Source of the DNA: Gigantopelta aegis
Lineage: Eukaryota > Mollusca > Gastropoda > Neomphalida > Peltospiridae
Assembly: GCF_016097555.1 (NCBI RefSeq)
Contig: NC_054712.1
Span: 35,922,266 to 35,986,265, forward strand
Length of the DNA stretch: 64,000 nucleotides
Direction of reading: 5' to 3'
The position numbers and the translations under genes are program-made. The notes beneath the pieces were generated by a model. It ran no database searches and had not been told where the DNA came from. It saw only the letters and a program-made list of their open reading frames with translations. How positions within the stretch are numbered: position 1 is the first letter of the stretch; every line of letters starts with the position of its first letter. This document shows, piece after piece, positions 30,660 to 41,230 of this stretch.

Positions 30660-31380
30660 AGTACTATAACCCCTACCTCAAAGTATTAACTGAAGAAAAT
30701 GGTACCTTTCATGGTTCGTTTTCGGTATAACCAGATTTTTTTTACAACACTCCTAGTTTCGCACAACTTTTGTTTCAAGCACAAGGCTACTTGACACAGT
30801 GGTACCAGATGAAATAAAACTGCATACATTTTTTGCCCAGATGAAACTAAATTTTTTTACAACCATTACTTACATTTATAACCAATCACAGAATTGGTGG
30901 TGTTAACTTCTCTATCAAAAGTTTGATGCATCTCGAACTTTGAACCAGGCGGAAGTTATTTGGTTTAGTATTATCTTCAAATACAGGGACGCTCACCACT
31001 TGAATATCTGACGAGCAGATACCGTGACGATTATACAGGGACGTATCAGAGGTCAAAGATCAACGGTGAATTGGATTCGTGCGTACTTCGGACGCGTTTG
31101 CCTTTAGGTTATAATAATATAGTTCAGTATATTTTGTGCTGCAGAATGAATGGCAAATTAACTAATTTAAGTTGCGTTTAGTTGTAATTTTGTTTTTATT
31201 TGTGAAGCGATTCTCAAACACTTCCCGGTTCGTGATTAATCGGGAGTTTCATTTTTCGGAACGGCACTGGACTACGGACCAGAGGTGTATATGTGACTAT
31301 TTTAAGGTTATTGTTTTTAAAAGCTAGTTAAAACCATTTAATTTATTTACTTTATATATAAATAAACACATTTTAAAAAC
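30660..31380 (+). promoter_or_regulatory. 5' flank of CPQ copy 1, promoter not resolved
   Basis: No repeat element is recognised here. A TTTATATATAAATAAAC stretch 20-40 bases before the ATG could hold a TATA-like element but may be 5' UTR. The sequence is not clearly alignable to the 5' flank of CPQ copy 2. Confidence 0.3.
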
Positions 31381-32823
31381 ATGACAGCGGCTATTTATAA
31401 AGTATTGTTACTACTGTGTTCAATACAATGCGTTACACAGTCAGTGTTGAGATACCGTAGCTTTCATAATAAGGATGTTTTCCGTGAAATCAAAGACCAC
31501 CGAAACATTGCTGCCGATCTTATTAAACTTTCTGTGGATGGAGCAGCCAAGAACCAATCCTATAATAGACTTGCTGAGTTTGTAGACAAATTTGGATTTC
31601 GAATAGCAGGTTCCAAAAATCTGGAAAATTCCATTGACTACGTCATACAAAAATTGAAGGAAGACGGTTTGGAGAACGTGCATGGAGAAACTGTGATGGT
31701 TCCTCATTGGGTTCGAGGATACGAGTCTGCAAAAATGATTGAACCACGAATTCATCATCTGTCCATGCTCGGTCTAGGAGGAAGTATTGGTACACCTCCA
31801 GAGGGAATCACTGCTGAAGCGTTGGTAGTTGGCTCGTTTGACGAGTTGAAAAAACGGAGTTCTGAAGCCAAAGGGAAAATAATCGTCTTTAACGAGGACT
31901 GGGCTGGATCGTATGGTAAAACAGTAGCCTACAGAAGTGGAGCGGTTCCGGCGTCGAAAGTAGGAGGGGTGGCTTCTTTAATCAGAAGCATCACACCATT
32001 TTCAATAAACAGCCCCCATACCGGATCACAGCACTACAAAGCCAATGTGAAAAAAATTCCAACGGCTTGTATCACTATTGAAGATGCCGAGATGATGGCT
32101 CGAATGGCAGCTAGAGGTGATAAAATAGTCATTCATTTAAAGATGGATGCCAAAACTCACCCAGATGTGAAGTCCAGGAATGTGGTCGCTGAAATTAAAG
32201 GGCGGACTAATCCAGAGGAGGTGGTTGTTGTCAGTGGACATATTGATAGCTGGGATGTTGGACAAGGAGCGATGGATGACGGTTGTGGAGCCTTCATATC
32301 ATGGCAGGCTCTGTCTCTTGTTCATCAACTTGGACTTCGACCTAAGAGGACACTGAGAGCAATATTTTGGACAGCCGAAGAAGAGGGTTTGATTGGTGCA
32401 CATAAATATTTTAATGACCACAAGGGGGACATGTCTAACTTTGATCTTGTAATGGAGTCGGATACTGGAACATTTTCTCCTTCTGGTCTAGGTTTTTCTG
32501 GGAATAAGGCAGCCACGGACATTGTAAGAGCAGCTGTCGATCTTTTGGATCCAATTGGCGCAACGAATTTCTCTACCCAAGCTGATGTCAGCGATGTGGT
32601 ATATTGGCAGGATGCTTCAGTACCCACGGGAAGTCTGTTGGTGGATACCAGCAAGTACTTTTACTTCCACCATTCTAATGGAGATACAATGACTGTACAG
32701 AATTCACACGATATGGATGTGGCGTCCGCCATTTTTGCCGTTGTTGCTTATGTTGTGGCCGACCTCGAGGATATGTTACCAAGGAAACCTACTAACAATA
32801 CAGACATACGGTTGTTTGACTAA
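31381..32823 (+). CDS. CPQ: Carboxypeptidase Q, copy 1 (intronless)
   Basis: 480 residues, close to human CPQ (472). An N-terminal signal peptide (about residues 1-20, KVLLLLCSIQC core) predicts secretion or lysosomal targeting. Residues about 135-265 cover the PA-like insert. The M28 catalytic domain is complete: H287 in SGHIDSWD, D299/D300 in GAMDDGCG, E333/E334 in WTAEEEG, D361 in MESDTG and H430/H431 in YFHHSNGDT, matching the di-zinc ligands and general base of the family. Known family role: a metallodipeptidase that hydrolyses circulating or lysosomal dipeptides. The whole ORF lies in one exon, unlike the multi-exon vertebrate gene, so an ancestral retrocopy or intron loss is likely. 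Its tandem paralogue lies 6 kb downstream on the same strand. Confidence 0.95.
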   Translation: MTAAIYKVLLLLCSIQCVTQSVLRYRSFHNKDVFREIKDHRNIAADLIKLSVDGAAKNQSYNRLAEFVDKFGFRIAGSKNLENSIDYVIQKLKEDGLENVHGETVMVPHWVRGYESAKMIEPRIHHLSMLGLGGSIGTPPEGITAEALVVGSFDELKKRSSEAKGKIIVFNEDWAGSYGKTVAYRSGAVPASKVGGVASLIRSITPFSINSPHTGSQHYKANVKKIPTACITIEDAEMMARMAARGDKIVIHLKMDAKTHPDVKSRNVVAEIKGRTNPEEVVVVSGHIDSWDVGQGAMDDGCGAFISWQALSLVHQLGLRPKRTLRAIFWTAEEEGLIGAHKYFNDHKGDMSNFDLVMESDTGTFSPSGLGFSGNKAATDIVRAAVDLLDPIGATNFSTQADVSDVVYWQDASVPTGSLLVDTSKYFYFHHSNGDTMTVQNSHDMDVASAIFAVVAYVVADLEDMLPRKPTNNTDIRLFD

Positions 32824-33236
32824 TGTATAACATAACGCAGTGGACTTTATTTTGTATATTATTTATATGTTAATATCCTGGGCCCATGTCCAGGTTTGCT
32901 TCACAAAATCATGTATCAGTCCCGATAATATATGCATATGTAACACCTTCTTAACACACACTTGTTTAAAAGGAGAACATTTAAAAATTTAGTTGGAATT
33001 TGTATACTAGAAGACTAATCATTATGTAAATTGTTTTCTTTGTATATTTTGATTAATGCGTATATGATGTGGATAAATGTGTGTATTTTGATATAAACAT
33101 TCCTTAAAGCAATATATGATTCCTGAGTTTTCATTCCTTCTTGCTACTCCATTTAGCAGCACTGGAACGCATTGCATTAATTTCAATTTACTTTCGTTCC
33201 TGTATCCAATTGGTGTTCTAGCACCCCGTCCTGGTT
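32824..33236 (+). other. 3' flank of CPQ copy 1
   Basis: It aligns to the region after CPQ copy 2 (40244-40494, then 41235-41400), with AACGCAGTGGACTT and TTATATGTTAATATCC shared. At about 33050 TTTTGATTAATGCG is the empty site matching the MITE pair in copy 2. Confidence 0.8.
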
Positions 33237-35066
33237 ACAGTGGTTACTTGTTAGTTAATGAGAGAAGGCGGCTTTCTGGGTACCTCAGCTACCAGGGCTC
33301 TGCGTCCAGGACAGTGGTTACTTGTTATCTGTTAGCGGTTAATGAGAGAAGAAGGCTTTCTGGGTGCCTCAGCTACCTGGGCTGTCTGTCTAGGACAGTG
33401 GTTACTGTTAGCGGTTAATGGCAGAGACGAAGGCTTCCGGAGTACCTCAGCTACCTGGGTTGTCTATCTAGGACAGTGTTTACTTGTTATCTGTTAGCGG
33501 TTAATGAGAGAGAAGAAGGCTTTCTGGGTACCTCAGCTACCAGGGCTGTGCGTCTAGGACAGTGGTTAATGACAGAGAAGAAGGCTTTCTGGGTACCTCA
33601 GCTACATGGGCTGTCTGTCCAGGACAGTGGTTACTGTTAGCGGTTAATGAGAGAGAAGAAGGCTTTCTGGGTACCTCAGCTAACTGGGCTGTCTGTCCAG
33701 GACAGTGGTTACTGTTAGCGGTTAATGAGAGAGAAGGCTTTCTGGGTACCTCAGCTACCTGGGCTGTCTGTCCAGGACAGTGGTTACTGTTAGCGGTTAA
33801 TGAGAGAGAAGAAGGCTTTCTGGGTACCTCAGCTACCTGGGCTGTCTGTCCAGGACAGTGGTTACTGTTAGCGGTTAATGAGAGAGAAGAAGGCTTTCTG
33901 GGTACCTCAGCTACCTGGGCTGTCTGTCCAGGACAGTGGTTACTTGTTATCTGTTAGCGGTTAATGAGAGAGAAGAAGGCTTTCTGGGTACCTCAGCTAC
34001 CTGGGCTGTCTGTCCAGGACAGTGGTTACTGTTAGCGGTTAATGAGAGAGAAGAAGGCTTTCTGGGGACCTCAGCTACCTGGGCTGTCTGTCCAGGACAG
34101 TGGTTACTTGTTATCTGTTAGCGGTTAATGAGAGAGAAGAAGGCTTTCTGGGGACCTCAGCTACCAGGGCTCTGCGTCCAGGACAGTGGTTACTTGTTAT
34201 CTGTTAGCGGTTAATGAGAGAAGAAGGCTTTCTGGGTGCCTCAGCTACCTGGGCTGTCTGTCTAGGACAGTGGTTACTGTTAGCGGTTAATGGCAGAGAC
34301 GAAGGCTTCCGGAGTACCTCAGCTACCTGGGTTGTCTATCTAGGACAGTGTTTACTTGTTATCTGTTAGCGGTTAATGAGAGAGAAGAAGGCTTTCTGGG
34401 TACCTCAGCTACCAGGGCTGTGCGTCTAGGACAGTGGTTAATGACAGAGAAGAAGGCTTTCTGGGTACCTCAGCTACATGGGCTGTCTGTCCAGGACAGT
34501 GGTTACTGTTAGCGGTTAATGAGAGAGAAGAAGGCTTTCTGGGTACCTCAGCTAACTGGGCTGTCTGTCCAGGACAGTGGTTACTGTTAGCGGTTAATGA
34601 GAGAGAAGGCTTTCTGGGTACCTCAGCTACCTGGGCTGTCTGTCCAGGACAGTGGTTACTGTTAGCGGTTAATGAGAGAGAAGAAGGCTTTCTGGGTACC
34701 TCAGCTACCTGGGCTGTCTGTCCAGGACAGTGGTTACTGTTAGCGGTTAATGAGAGAGAAGAAGGCTTTCTGGGTACCTCAGCTACCTGGGCTGTCTGTC
34801 CAGGACAGTGGTTACTTGTTATCTGTTAGCGGTTAATGAGAGAGAAGAAGGCTTTCTGGGTACCTCAGCTACCTGGGCTGTCTGTCCAGGACAGTGGTTA
34901 CTGTTAGCGGTTAATGAGAGAGAAGAAGGCTTTCTGGGGACCTCAGCTACCTGGGCTGTCTGTCCAGGACAGTGGTTACTTGTTATCTGTTAGCGGTTAA
35001 TGAGAGAGAAGGAGGCTTTCTGGGTACCTCAGCTACCTGGGCTGTCTGTCCAGGACAGCGTTTAAT
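33237..35066 (+). repeat. About 78-bp minisatellite with 872-bp higher-order repeat
   Basis: The basic unit is about 75-85 bp and contains GGGCTGTCTGTCCAGGACAG and GCGGTTAATGAGAGAGAAG. A block from about 33291 recurs from 34163 at an exact offset of 872 bp with no difference that I noticed until about 35010. The 78-bp units are a multiple of three, so repetitive open frames appear; they are not genes. The unit matches the SINE-D body, and CPQ copy 2 has just one unit at the equivalent place (41430-41490). Confidence 0.95.
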
Positions 35067-35603
35067 GAGAAATAACCAGGCTTTGACGGTACGAATTAAA
35101 AACAAAACGGACCATAAGTGCCCTTATTAGTTGGTTACGTGTTCGATATGTTTTAATATTTCACACTGCATTTCATGCAGTTTGCCAATTTTAAACAACA
35201 GTTCTCTTACTATAATGTGTATAAAAATTCTAAAATTATATCCATTAATTTGCTAGATTTTAGGATACGTATTTATACCCCACGTACCCTTGGAGAGCAG
35301 AAACCCAGAGAAGTCGGTGTAGTGGCCTTACACCCACTCATCCAGTCGTTACAACTCGCTCTGGCTGGGAACAGTATTGGGGTGCGAACCCAGTACCTAC
35401 CATTGGCTTAATCGCTACAAGTCTCAAGAGGTCTGTTTCGTCTTTTGAACCAAATATCGAAGGTTGTTCAATTGGAATTATTTTAAACCTTTCCTCCAAT
35501 GAATGGTCAGGTAGACTGAAGGGATGTCGACGTGATGCCGAATATCATACTTGTGAGAAACTGCTATAATTTTCAGTTGATTTTGCGTTTATCCTACATA
35601 CTG

Positions 35604-35607
<4 letters not shown>
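35067..35607. other. Rest of duplicated CPQ 3' flank, then unassigned
   Basis: 35090-35345 aligns to 41490-41540 plus 41937-42130 (TTAGTTGGTTA, CATGCAGTTTGCCAA, GATTTTAGGATACGT). 35345-35410 ends in a SINE-D-like GTGCGAACCCAGTACCTACC. No gene. Confidence 0.65.
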
Positions 35608-35636
<29 letters not shown>

Positions 35637-35637
35637 C
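35608..35637. repeat. Poly-A tract
   Basis: About 30 A on the plus strand, at the downstream border of the Penelope-like element. Confidence 0.9.
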
Positions 35638-38100
35638 ACCATCAATTACAGGTGATTAGATATACTACAATTTTTAATCACAGTTCAAATCTGTCCGAAT
35701 TTAAAATTCAATCTTGGTCTGCTGAATTTTTAAAGTCGTCTGCGTTTGAAGTAGGTTGTGGAGTCTACACCTAGTTTTGTTACAAGTAGCTGAAGAACCA
35801 GTGCTTATCTGGGGTAGTTGGTAATGTTGAAGTTTGTATGGTTTATAGGCTTCAGTTGCACTTAGGGGGTTTTCTAATTCTCGAAAAGTTTTAGATTTTT
35901 TAAAACAGTGTTGAATATCCTCTAGGCTTTAAAGCACTAAATAAAAGTGAATAAGCCTCATTGAAATTCTGTTTTTTTACCCGAATATCTGTGAAATCTA
36001 ATAATCTGACATTTAAGCATGCCTTTAAGTGTATGGCGTGGGTGAAACGACTTGTAGTGGAAAAGATGGTGTGTGTGTCTGTAGGTTTGAAAAATACTTT
36101 GCAATCTAGATGACGTGATGTTTCAAACTGTGTACCTTTATAAATTGTTACATCCCAAAAGTGAACTGATTTATCAGATATTGTGACGTTATTCTTGTTC
36201 ATTTAATAGCTCAAAAAAGTTACAAAATTCTTGTTTGGAATGTGGCCAAATAATAAGATATCTGAGGTACAAATGGGGTGTTTTACTTGATTTCTTTAAA
36301 GCAGCCTCTTCCCATTCGGCAACATAGACTGATGCAAAATTTCGACTAAAACGTTTGCCCATAGCATAATCACACACCTACTGATACATTCCTCCATCAA
36401 ACAACTCAAAATCGTTTCCTTTTAGGATTAATTCTAACAGCTCAATAATGTTTTATCTGGTCTGTCTGGATCTGGGGCCTGGCTGTCTTAACCGAATCAA
36501 TGCCCGCATCATTACCTATGTTGGTGTACATGGAGTCAATATCAAGTATAGGCCTAATCAAAACTGAATCGTGTGTCATTTTGGAGAGTTTTTTTGGGGA
36601 TAAATTTGATAGTCAGTGTGTGTGTGTGTGTGTGGGAGGGGGGGGAGGGGGGTTACAAAACTTTCGTGTCTATTTGCAATTGGTTTTAAGTGAAAGTCTA
36701 TATATTCCGAACTATTGCATGATTCTGATCCACAATCTGAAATGACTGGACGACCGGGTGGTGTGTTAATATCGGTCCATGTATTGATTGGCTTGTGAAT
36801 TTTTAGAAGTATATAACATTTCCGGGTTTGTCATTGCGACTTGGCTTCTAAATATTTTACTTGCTTTTTATTAATATGTCCTTAATCCTTTAGACATTGA
36901 ATAATTACATTGCACTGTTTACAATTTGCAGGCCAAATAGCTTTGTCTAATGTTTTGTAGTACTTTTAATTATTAAGCTCCCTGGATATATTTCTTCATT
37001 GATAGAATGACTGTGGCTGACACCTTAGTTCAAGGGTAACCAGCCGGAGATTTCCGTGAATGGGATTTTTTCTCCAGTTGAATGTCGAAAACAGTCCGCC
37101 AGGTTTTTATTTTTTATTTGTTGTTTTTTTGTGGGTTTTTTTTTTTTGGGGGGGGGGTCAAAAACTGGCGTATCGATTACATCATTGTCAGGTTTAGCCT
37201 CTAAGGCTGTTGTTAGTTGGTGTGTGTCTGTGAGGTGGGTGGGTGCGAAATTCAGACCCTTGTCCAGTAATGATTTATTTTAGCGGATGTTAAAAGGTTA
37301 GTGTCACCAGTTATGTTAACAATGTTAGTTCCTAATCCTAAATCAGGGGGTGGACATTATCCTTTCACGGCCATAGTTTAAATTTAAGTACCTCATCCAA
37401 CTGCGGTAAAGTTTATTGGCAGTTGTTTCTGTCCAGTGAATGTTGTCCTGCTCAACCTCAAAATCACATGCGGGAAGCGCAGGTATAATTTTGATGTCCC
37501 TCATTATTTTTGCTGCCAAATTTATTTGGATGAGGCAGGTTTTCTGATTAGCCTGTCCAAAAAGTTCAACTCGATAAAAATTAATTTGACCTAGGGAATC
37601 GTTTTTGAATCTAGCTGATCATATTTCACAACTGATTTATTGCACTGGTTGGATTTAGATCTTTTGAATTGATACCAATGTTAAGAACAATAATTTCAGG
37701 TTGGGACTTGCCCTTATAATTTTAGTCCATGGTCCGAAAGTGGTTGGTTGGAATTGGCCCCTGGGTAGCATTCTACTTATTTTAGGGAGATTTGATGATC
37801 CAAGGAGAAGAGGGTTTTTGTTCTTAATTTCAGGAAGGCGCCATTGTGATTTGTCCGAAACTTGTGCCGAAATTGATTGATATTAGTTTCCCGAACGTTT
37901 TTATCCTGCCCTGAGTTGCGTCAACAAAAGAAGCTCCCGGATTGGGAACTGCGCTACTCTTGGTGCGTGAGTTAGATGGGATAGGTGGGATGGGTGGTGA
38001 CGTAGGTCGTGGTGTTAGGTGAGTGCAGTGAACCGTCTGGCAATGGTCCATACCATACGGTCGGGACGTTTGGAAGGGTTTTGTTGACAACAAAAAGGAT
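35608..38100 (-). mobile_element. Decayed Penelope-like retroelement
   Basis: The element lies on the minus strand and is broken in several places. In order along the element: LLLGSSNLP (about 37780-37820), IIVLNIGINSKD (about 37660-37703), DNIHWT (about 37430-37455), LLDKGLNFAPT (about 37236-37268), then reverse-transcriptase blocks IHKPINTW, PPGRPVISDCGSES (about 36735-36805), MGKRFSRNFASVYVAEWE (about 36315-36368) and VFFKPTDTHT (about 36080-36110). The KPTDTH and GRP.VSDCGSES blocks are typical of Penelope-like RT. A Cys-containing linker (ATCNKTRC, about 35770-35800) follows, but no full GIY-YIG endonuclease was seen before the A-tract at 35608. The upstream blocks look like a SGNH hydrolase. 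Confidence 0.75.
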
Positions 38101-38129
38101 AAATGTTTTGGGCCTCAAGTAGTGAGGTG

Positions 38130-38255
38130 TACTGACAGGTCAGGGCAGGTCAAGTCATAAGGCTTAACGTGCACATTCAGAGCAAGCTGTTGTAGCGCAC
38201 GCCTGTCATGGGCGCAGGTGTCGACTTCCTTTGTTCAGGACAGGAAAGGGCACTG
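38130..38255 (+). repeat. SINE-E repeat, uninterrupted copy
   Basis: GGCTTAACGTGCACATTCAG runs directly into AGCAAGCTGTTGTAGCGCAC, giving the uninterrupted order that the copy at 11088-11600 lacks. Confidence 0.75.
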
Positions 38256-38806
38256 CCTCCCCTCACGGTTCCATAATGGATTTTTAAAAAATGTATTATG
38301 AATAGCTGTTATTGAAACATATTTACTCCTAGTCCCCCCCCCCCCCCCCCCCAATCCCCGCACATACACATGTGATCATTTCTGAAACACTCTTACTTCA
38401 GCTTAATAGTAGTCGTGCTTATATCTATAGATACAGACCAGTGGAGTTGATTTTAATCGGATTAGTGTCGCACGAAAGGCGAGAAGAGGTTCAAAGGTTC
38501 TCTATCTTACAAACGCTGGGCTTCTGTAGCCAAATACAATCAAAGTTCACTATATGTAATTTATTATTACTTTAAGAAGAACATTTTAGTTACTGTTTTC
38601 AGCTGTGACTTTTTATTGGTGTTGTCATTCTCAGACACTCGCTGTTTTGTACAAGATACAGCAGAGTTCTTCCCTCTGTTCAGTAGTGACAACTGATTAG
38701 GGTTGTGTATGGGATTGTTAATCTCAACAATCTTTAAACCAATCGAAGGTTTGTTGTTTGTTGTTTTCTTTATTTCTGAACGAGATAAGAAACAAAGAAA
38801 TACATA
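38256..38806 (+). promoter_or_regulatory. 5' flank of CPQ copy 2, promoter not resolved
   Basis: A poly-C tract (38335-38352) and otherwise unique sequence. No convincing core promoter element. The 5' flank does not clearly align with that of copy 1, so the duplicate may have a different promoter. Confidence 0.3.
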
Positions 38807-40243
38807 ATGGAATCTCTTCTAAAGGTATTGTTGCTACTGGTTTCGTTACAATGTGTTTCGCAATCGGTATTAAGATATCAAAGCTTTCATAAGGATGTTT
38901 TCCGTGAAATAAAAAACCACCGAAAAATTGCTGCTGATCTTATTAAACTTTCTGTGGATGGAGCAGCCAAGAACCAATCCTATAATAGACTTGCTGAGTT
39001 TGTAGACACATTTGGATTCCGAATAGCAGGTTCCAAAAATCTGGAAAATTCCATTGACTACGTCATACAAAAATTGAAGGAAGACGGTTTGGAGAACGTG
39101 CATGGAGAAACTGTGATGGTTCCTCATTGGGTTCGAGGATACGAGTCTGCAAAAATGATTGAACCACGAATTCATCCTCTGTCCATGCTCGGTCTAGGTG
39201 GAAGTATTGGTACACCTCCAGAGGGAATCACTGCTGAAGCGTTAGTAGTCCGCTCGTTTGACGAGTTGAAAAAACGGAGTTCTGAAGCCAAAGGGAAAAT
39301 AATCGTCTTTAACGAGGACTGGGCCGGGGCTTATTATAAAACAGTTCCCTATAGAGATGGAGCAGTTCAGGCATCAGAAGTAGGAGGAGTGGCTTCTTTA
39401 ATCAGAAGCATCACACCATTTTCAATAAACAGCCCCCATACGGGAATACAGGATTACAATGCTACTGTGAAAAAGATTCCAACGGCTTGTATCACTATTG
39501 AAGATGCCGAGATGATGGCTCGAATGGCAGCTAGAGGTGACAAAATAGTCATTCATTTAAAGATGGATGCCAAAACTAACCCAGATGTGGAGTCCAGGAA
39601 TTTGGTCGCTGAAATTAAGGGGCGGACTAATCCAGAGGAGGTTGTTGTTGTCAGTGGACATATTGATAGCTGGGATGTTGGACAAGGAGCGATGGATGAC
39701 GGTTGTGGAGCCTTCATATCATGGCAGGCTCTGTCTCTTGTTCATCAACTTGGACTTCGACCCAAGCGGACACTGAGAGCAATATTTTGGACAGCTGAAG
39801 AACAAGGTTCGATTGGTGCATATAAATATTTTAATGACCACAAGAGTGATCTTTCTAACTATGATCTGGTAATGGAATCAGACACTGGAACTTTATCTCC
39901 TTCCGGACTAAGGTTTTCTGGGAATGAGGCAGCCACAGAAATTGTAAGAGCAGTTGTCGATCTTTTGGATCCAATTGGCGCTACTAATTTGACAACCCGA
40001 GTTGATGTCAGTGATATAGTGTATTGGCAGAATGCTTTAGTACCCACGGGAAGTCTGTTTGTGGATGCTAGCAAGTACTTTTACTTCCACCATTCTAATG
40101 GAGATACAATGACTGTACAGAATTCACACGATATGGATGTGGCGTCCGCTATTTTTGCTGTTGTCGCTTATGTTGTGGCCGACCTCGAGGATATGTTACC
40201 AAGGAAACCTTCTAACACTACAGACATACGATTGTCTGACTAA
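38807..40243 (+). CDS. CPQ: Carboxypeptidase Q, copy 2 (intronless)
   Basis: 478 residues, beginning MESLLKVLLLLVSLQC, a typical signal peptide that is diverged from copy 1. All catalytic blocks are retained (SGHIDSWD, GAMDDGCG, WTAEEQG, MESDTG, YFHHSNGDT), so it should be an active M28 dipeptidase. Nucleotide identity to copy 1 is uneven: about 97% over the stretch equivalent to 38920-39265, about 77% around 39320-39400, and high again after 40075. That mosaic suggests gene conversion. Substitutions concentrate around the PA-like/linker part and residues about 330-410. Tandem orientation and shared 3' flanks show local segmental duplication. Different 5' flanks leave room for different expression. 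Confidence 0.95.
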   Translation: MESLLKVLLLLVSLQCVSQSVLRYQSFHKDVFREIKNHRKIAADLIKLSVDGAAKNQSYNRLAEFVDTFGFRIAGSKNLENSIDYVIQKLKEDGLENVHGETVMVPHWVRGYESAKMIEPRIHPLSMLGLGGSIGTPPEGITAEALVVRSFDELKKRSSEAKGKIIVFNEDWAGAYYKTVPYRDGAVQASEVGGVASLIRSITPFSINSPHTGIQDYNATVKKIPTACITIEDAEMMARMAARGDKIVIHLKMDAKTNPDVESRNLVAEIKGRTNPEEVVVVSGHIDSWDVGQGAMDDGCGAFISWQALSLVHQLGLRPKRTLRAIFWTAEEQGSIGAYKYFNDHKSDLSNYDLVMESDTGTLSPSGLRFSGNEAATEIVRAVVDLLDPIGATNLTTRVDVSDIVYWQNALVPTGSLFVDASKYFYFHHSNGDTMTVQNSHDMDVASAIFAVVAYVVADLEDMLPRKPSNTTDIRLSD

Positions 40244-40497
40244 TGTATGAACACATAACGTGCCCTTTCACATCTAAATTCTAAAGCAAATCACAACGCA
40301 GTGGACTTGATTTTGTATATGATTTATATGTTAATATCCCGGCCTCCAGTTCTCCTACACAAAATCTTATATCCGCCCTCGATAATATATTCATATATCA
40401 CACATTAACACAAGATGACATATTTGAGTTTAGTTGGAATCTGTATACTAGAATATAAATAATTATGTAAATTGTTTCATTTGTGTAACTTGATTAA

Positions 40498-40858
40498 AGG
40501 CACAGATCCTAGTTTTTAACTCGTAAAAATGGACACTAAGTTTAGTTAACCTACAACCCTGTAACACATTTGTATAAAGTTACAACAGAGTGAAAGAAGA
40601 GTCTGTGACGTTAAAACCGGGAAATACACGTAAACGATAGACAAGAACTAGAATCAATAACCACTACTTCTAAGACGCACGTGCGTTTTTAAAACTACGA
40701 AAAATGCATTTTGTGGTATTAGAAATACCAGGATGACCAGAAACACTTCGGTTCTACGGAATTAGATAATCTAAACAATAACATATAAGTAATGTTTGAT
40801 TTCAGTGATCATATACGGCTCTAAAAGTGAAAACAAATATGCTATAGGGTCTGTCCCT
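40498..40858. mobile_element. TTAA MITE, first of a joined pair
   Basis: TTAA at 40494-40497 is followed by AGGCACAGATCCTAG, and the right end is CTATAGGGTCTGTCCC before TTTAAA. It shares ACACTAAGTTTAGTTAA and GACGCACGTGCGTTTTTAAA with the next copy. Confidence 0.8.
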
Positions 40859-40862
40859 TTAA

Positions 40863-41230
40863 AGGGACCCTATTTTCAGCTCATGAAAATTAACACTAAG
40901 TTTAGTTAATCTACAAACCTGTAACACATTTGGATAAAGTTACAATTGAGTGAAACATGAGTCTGTTACTTTGAAATGGTGAAATACCCTCTAAAAATAG
41001 ACTAAAACTCGACTCCATAACTGTTATTTCTCAGACGTACGTGCGTTTTTAAAAATACGAGAAAATATATTTTGTGATATTAAAAACACCAGGATGACCA
41101 AAAACACTTTGAATGTACGGAAATGGATAATCTAAACAATAAAATCTAAGTAAAGTATGATTTCAGTTATTCCAAACGTCTCTAATAGTCAAAAATATGC
41201 CTTAGTGTTTAAAAACTAGGGTATGTCTCT
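40863..41230. mobile_element. TTAA MITE, second of a joined pair
   Basis: It starts GGGACCCTATTTTCAGC and ends AACTAGGGTATGTCTC before TTAA at 41231-41234. About 80% similar to the first copy, in the same orientation, with the two sharing one TTAA. It lies in the 3' flank of CPQ copy 2 and is absent from copy 1. Confidence 0.8.

Noticed and set aside
33562-34121. Repetitive open frames with NEREEGFLGTSATWAVCPGQW-type units
   Set aside because: They arise because the minisatellite unit is 78 bp, a multiple of three. There is no start context, and the same sequence is a SINE body elsewhere.
33237-35066. Regular repeats that might suggest a CRISPR-like array
   Set aside because: There are no unique spacers, the units are contiguous, and the genome is eukaryotic.
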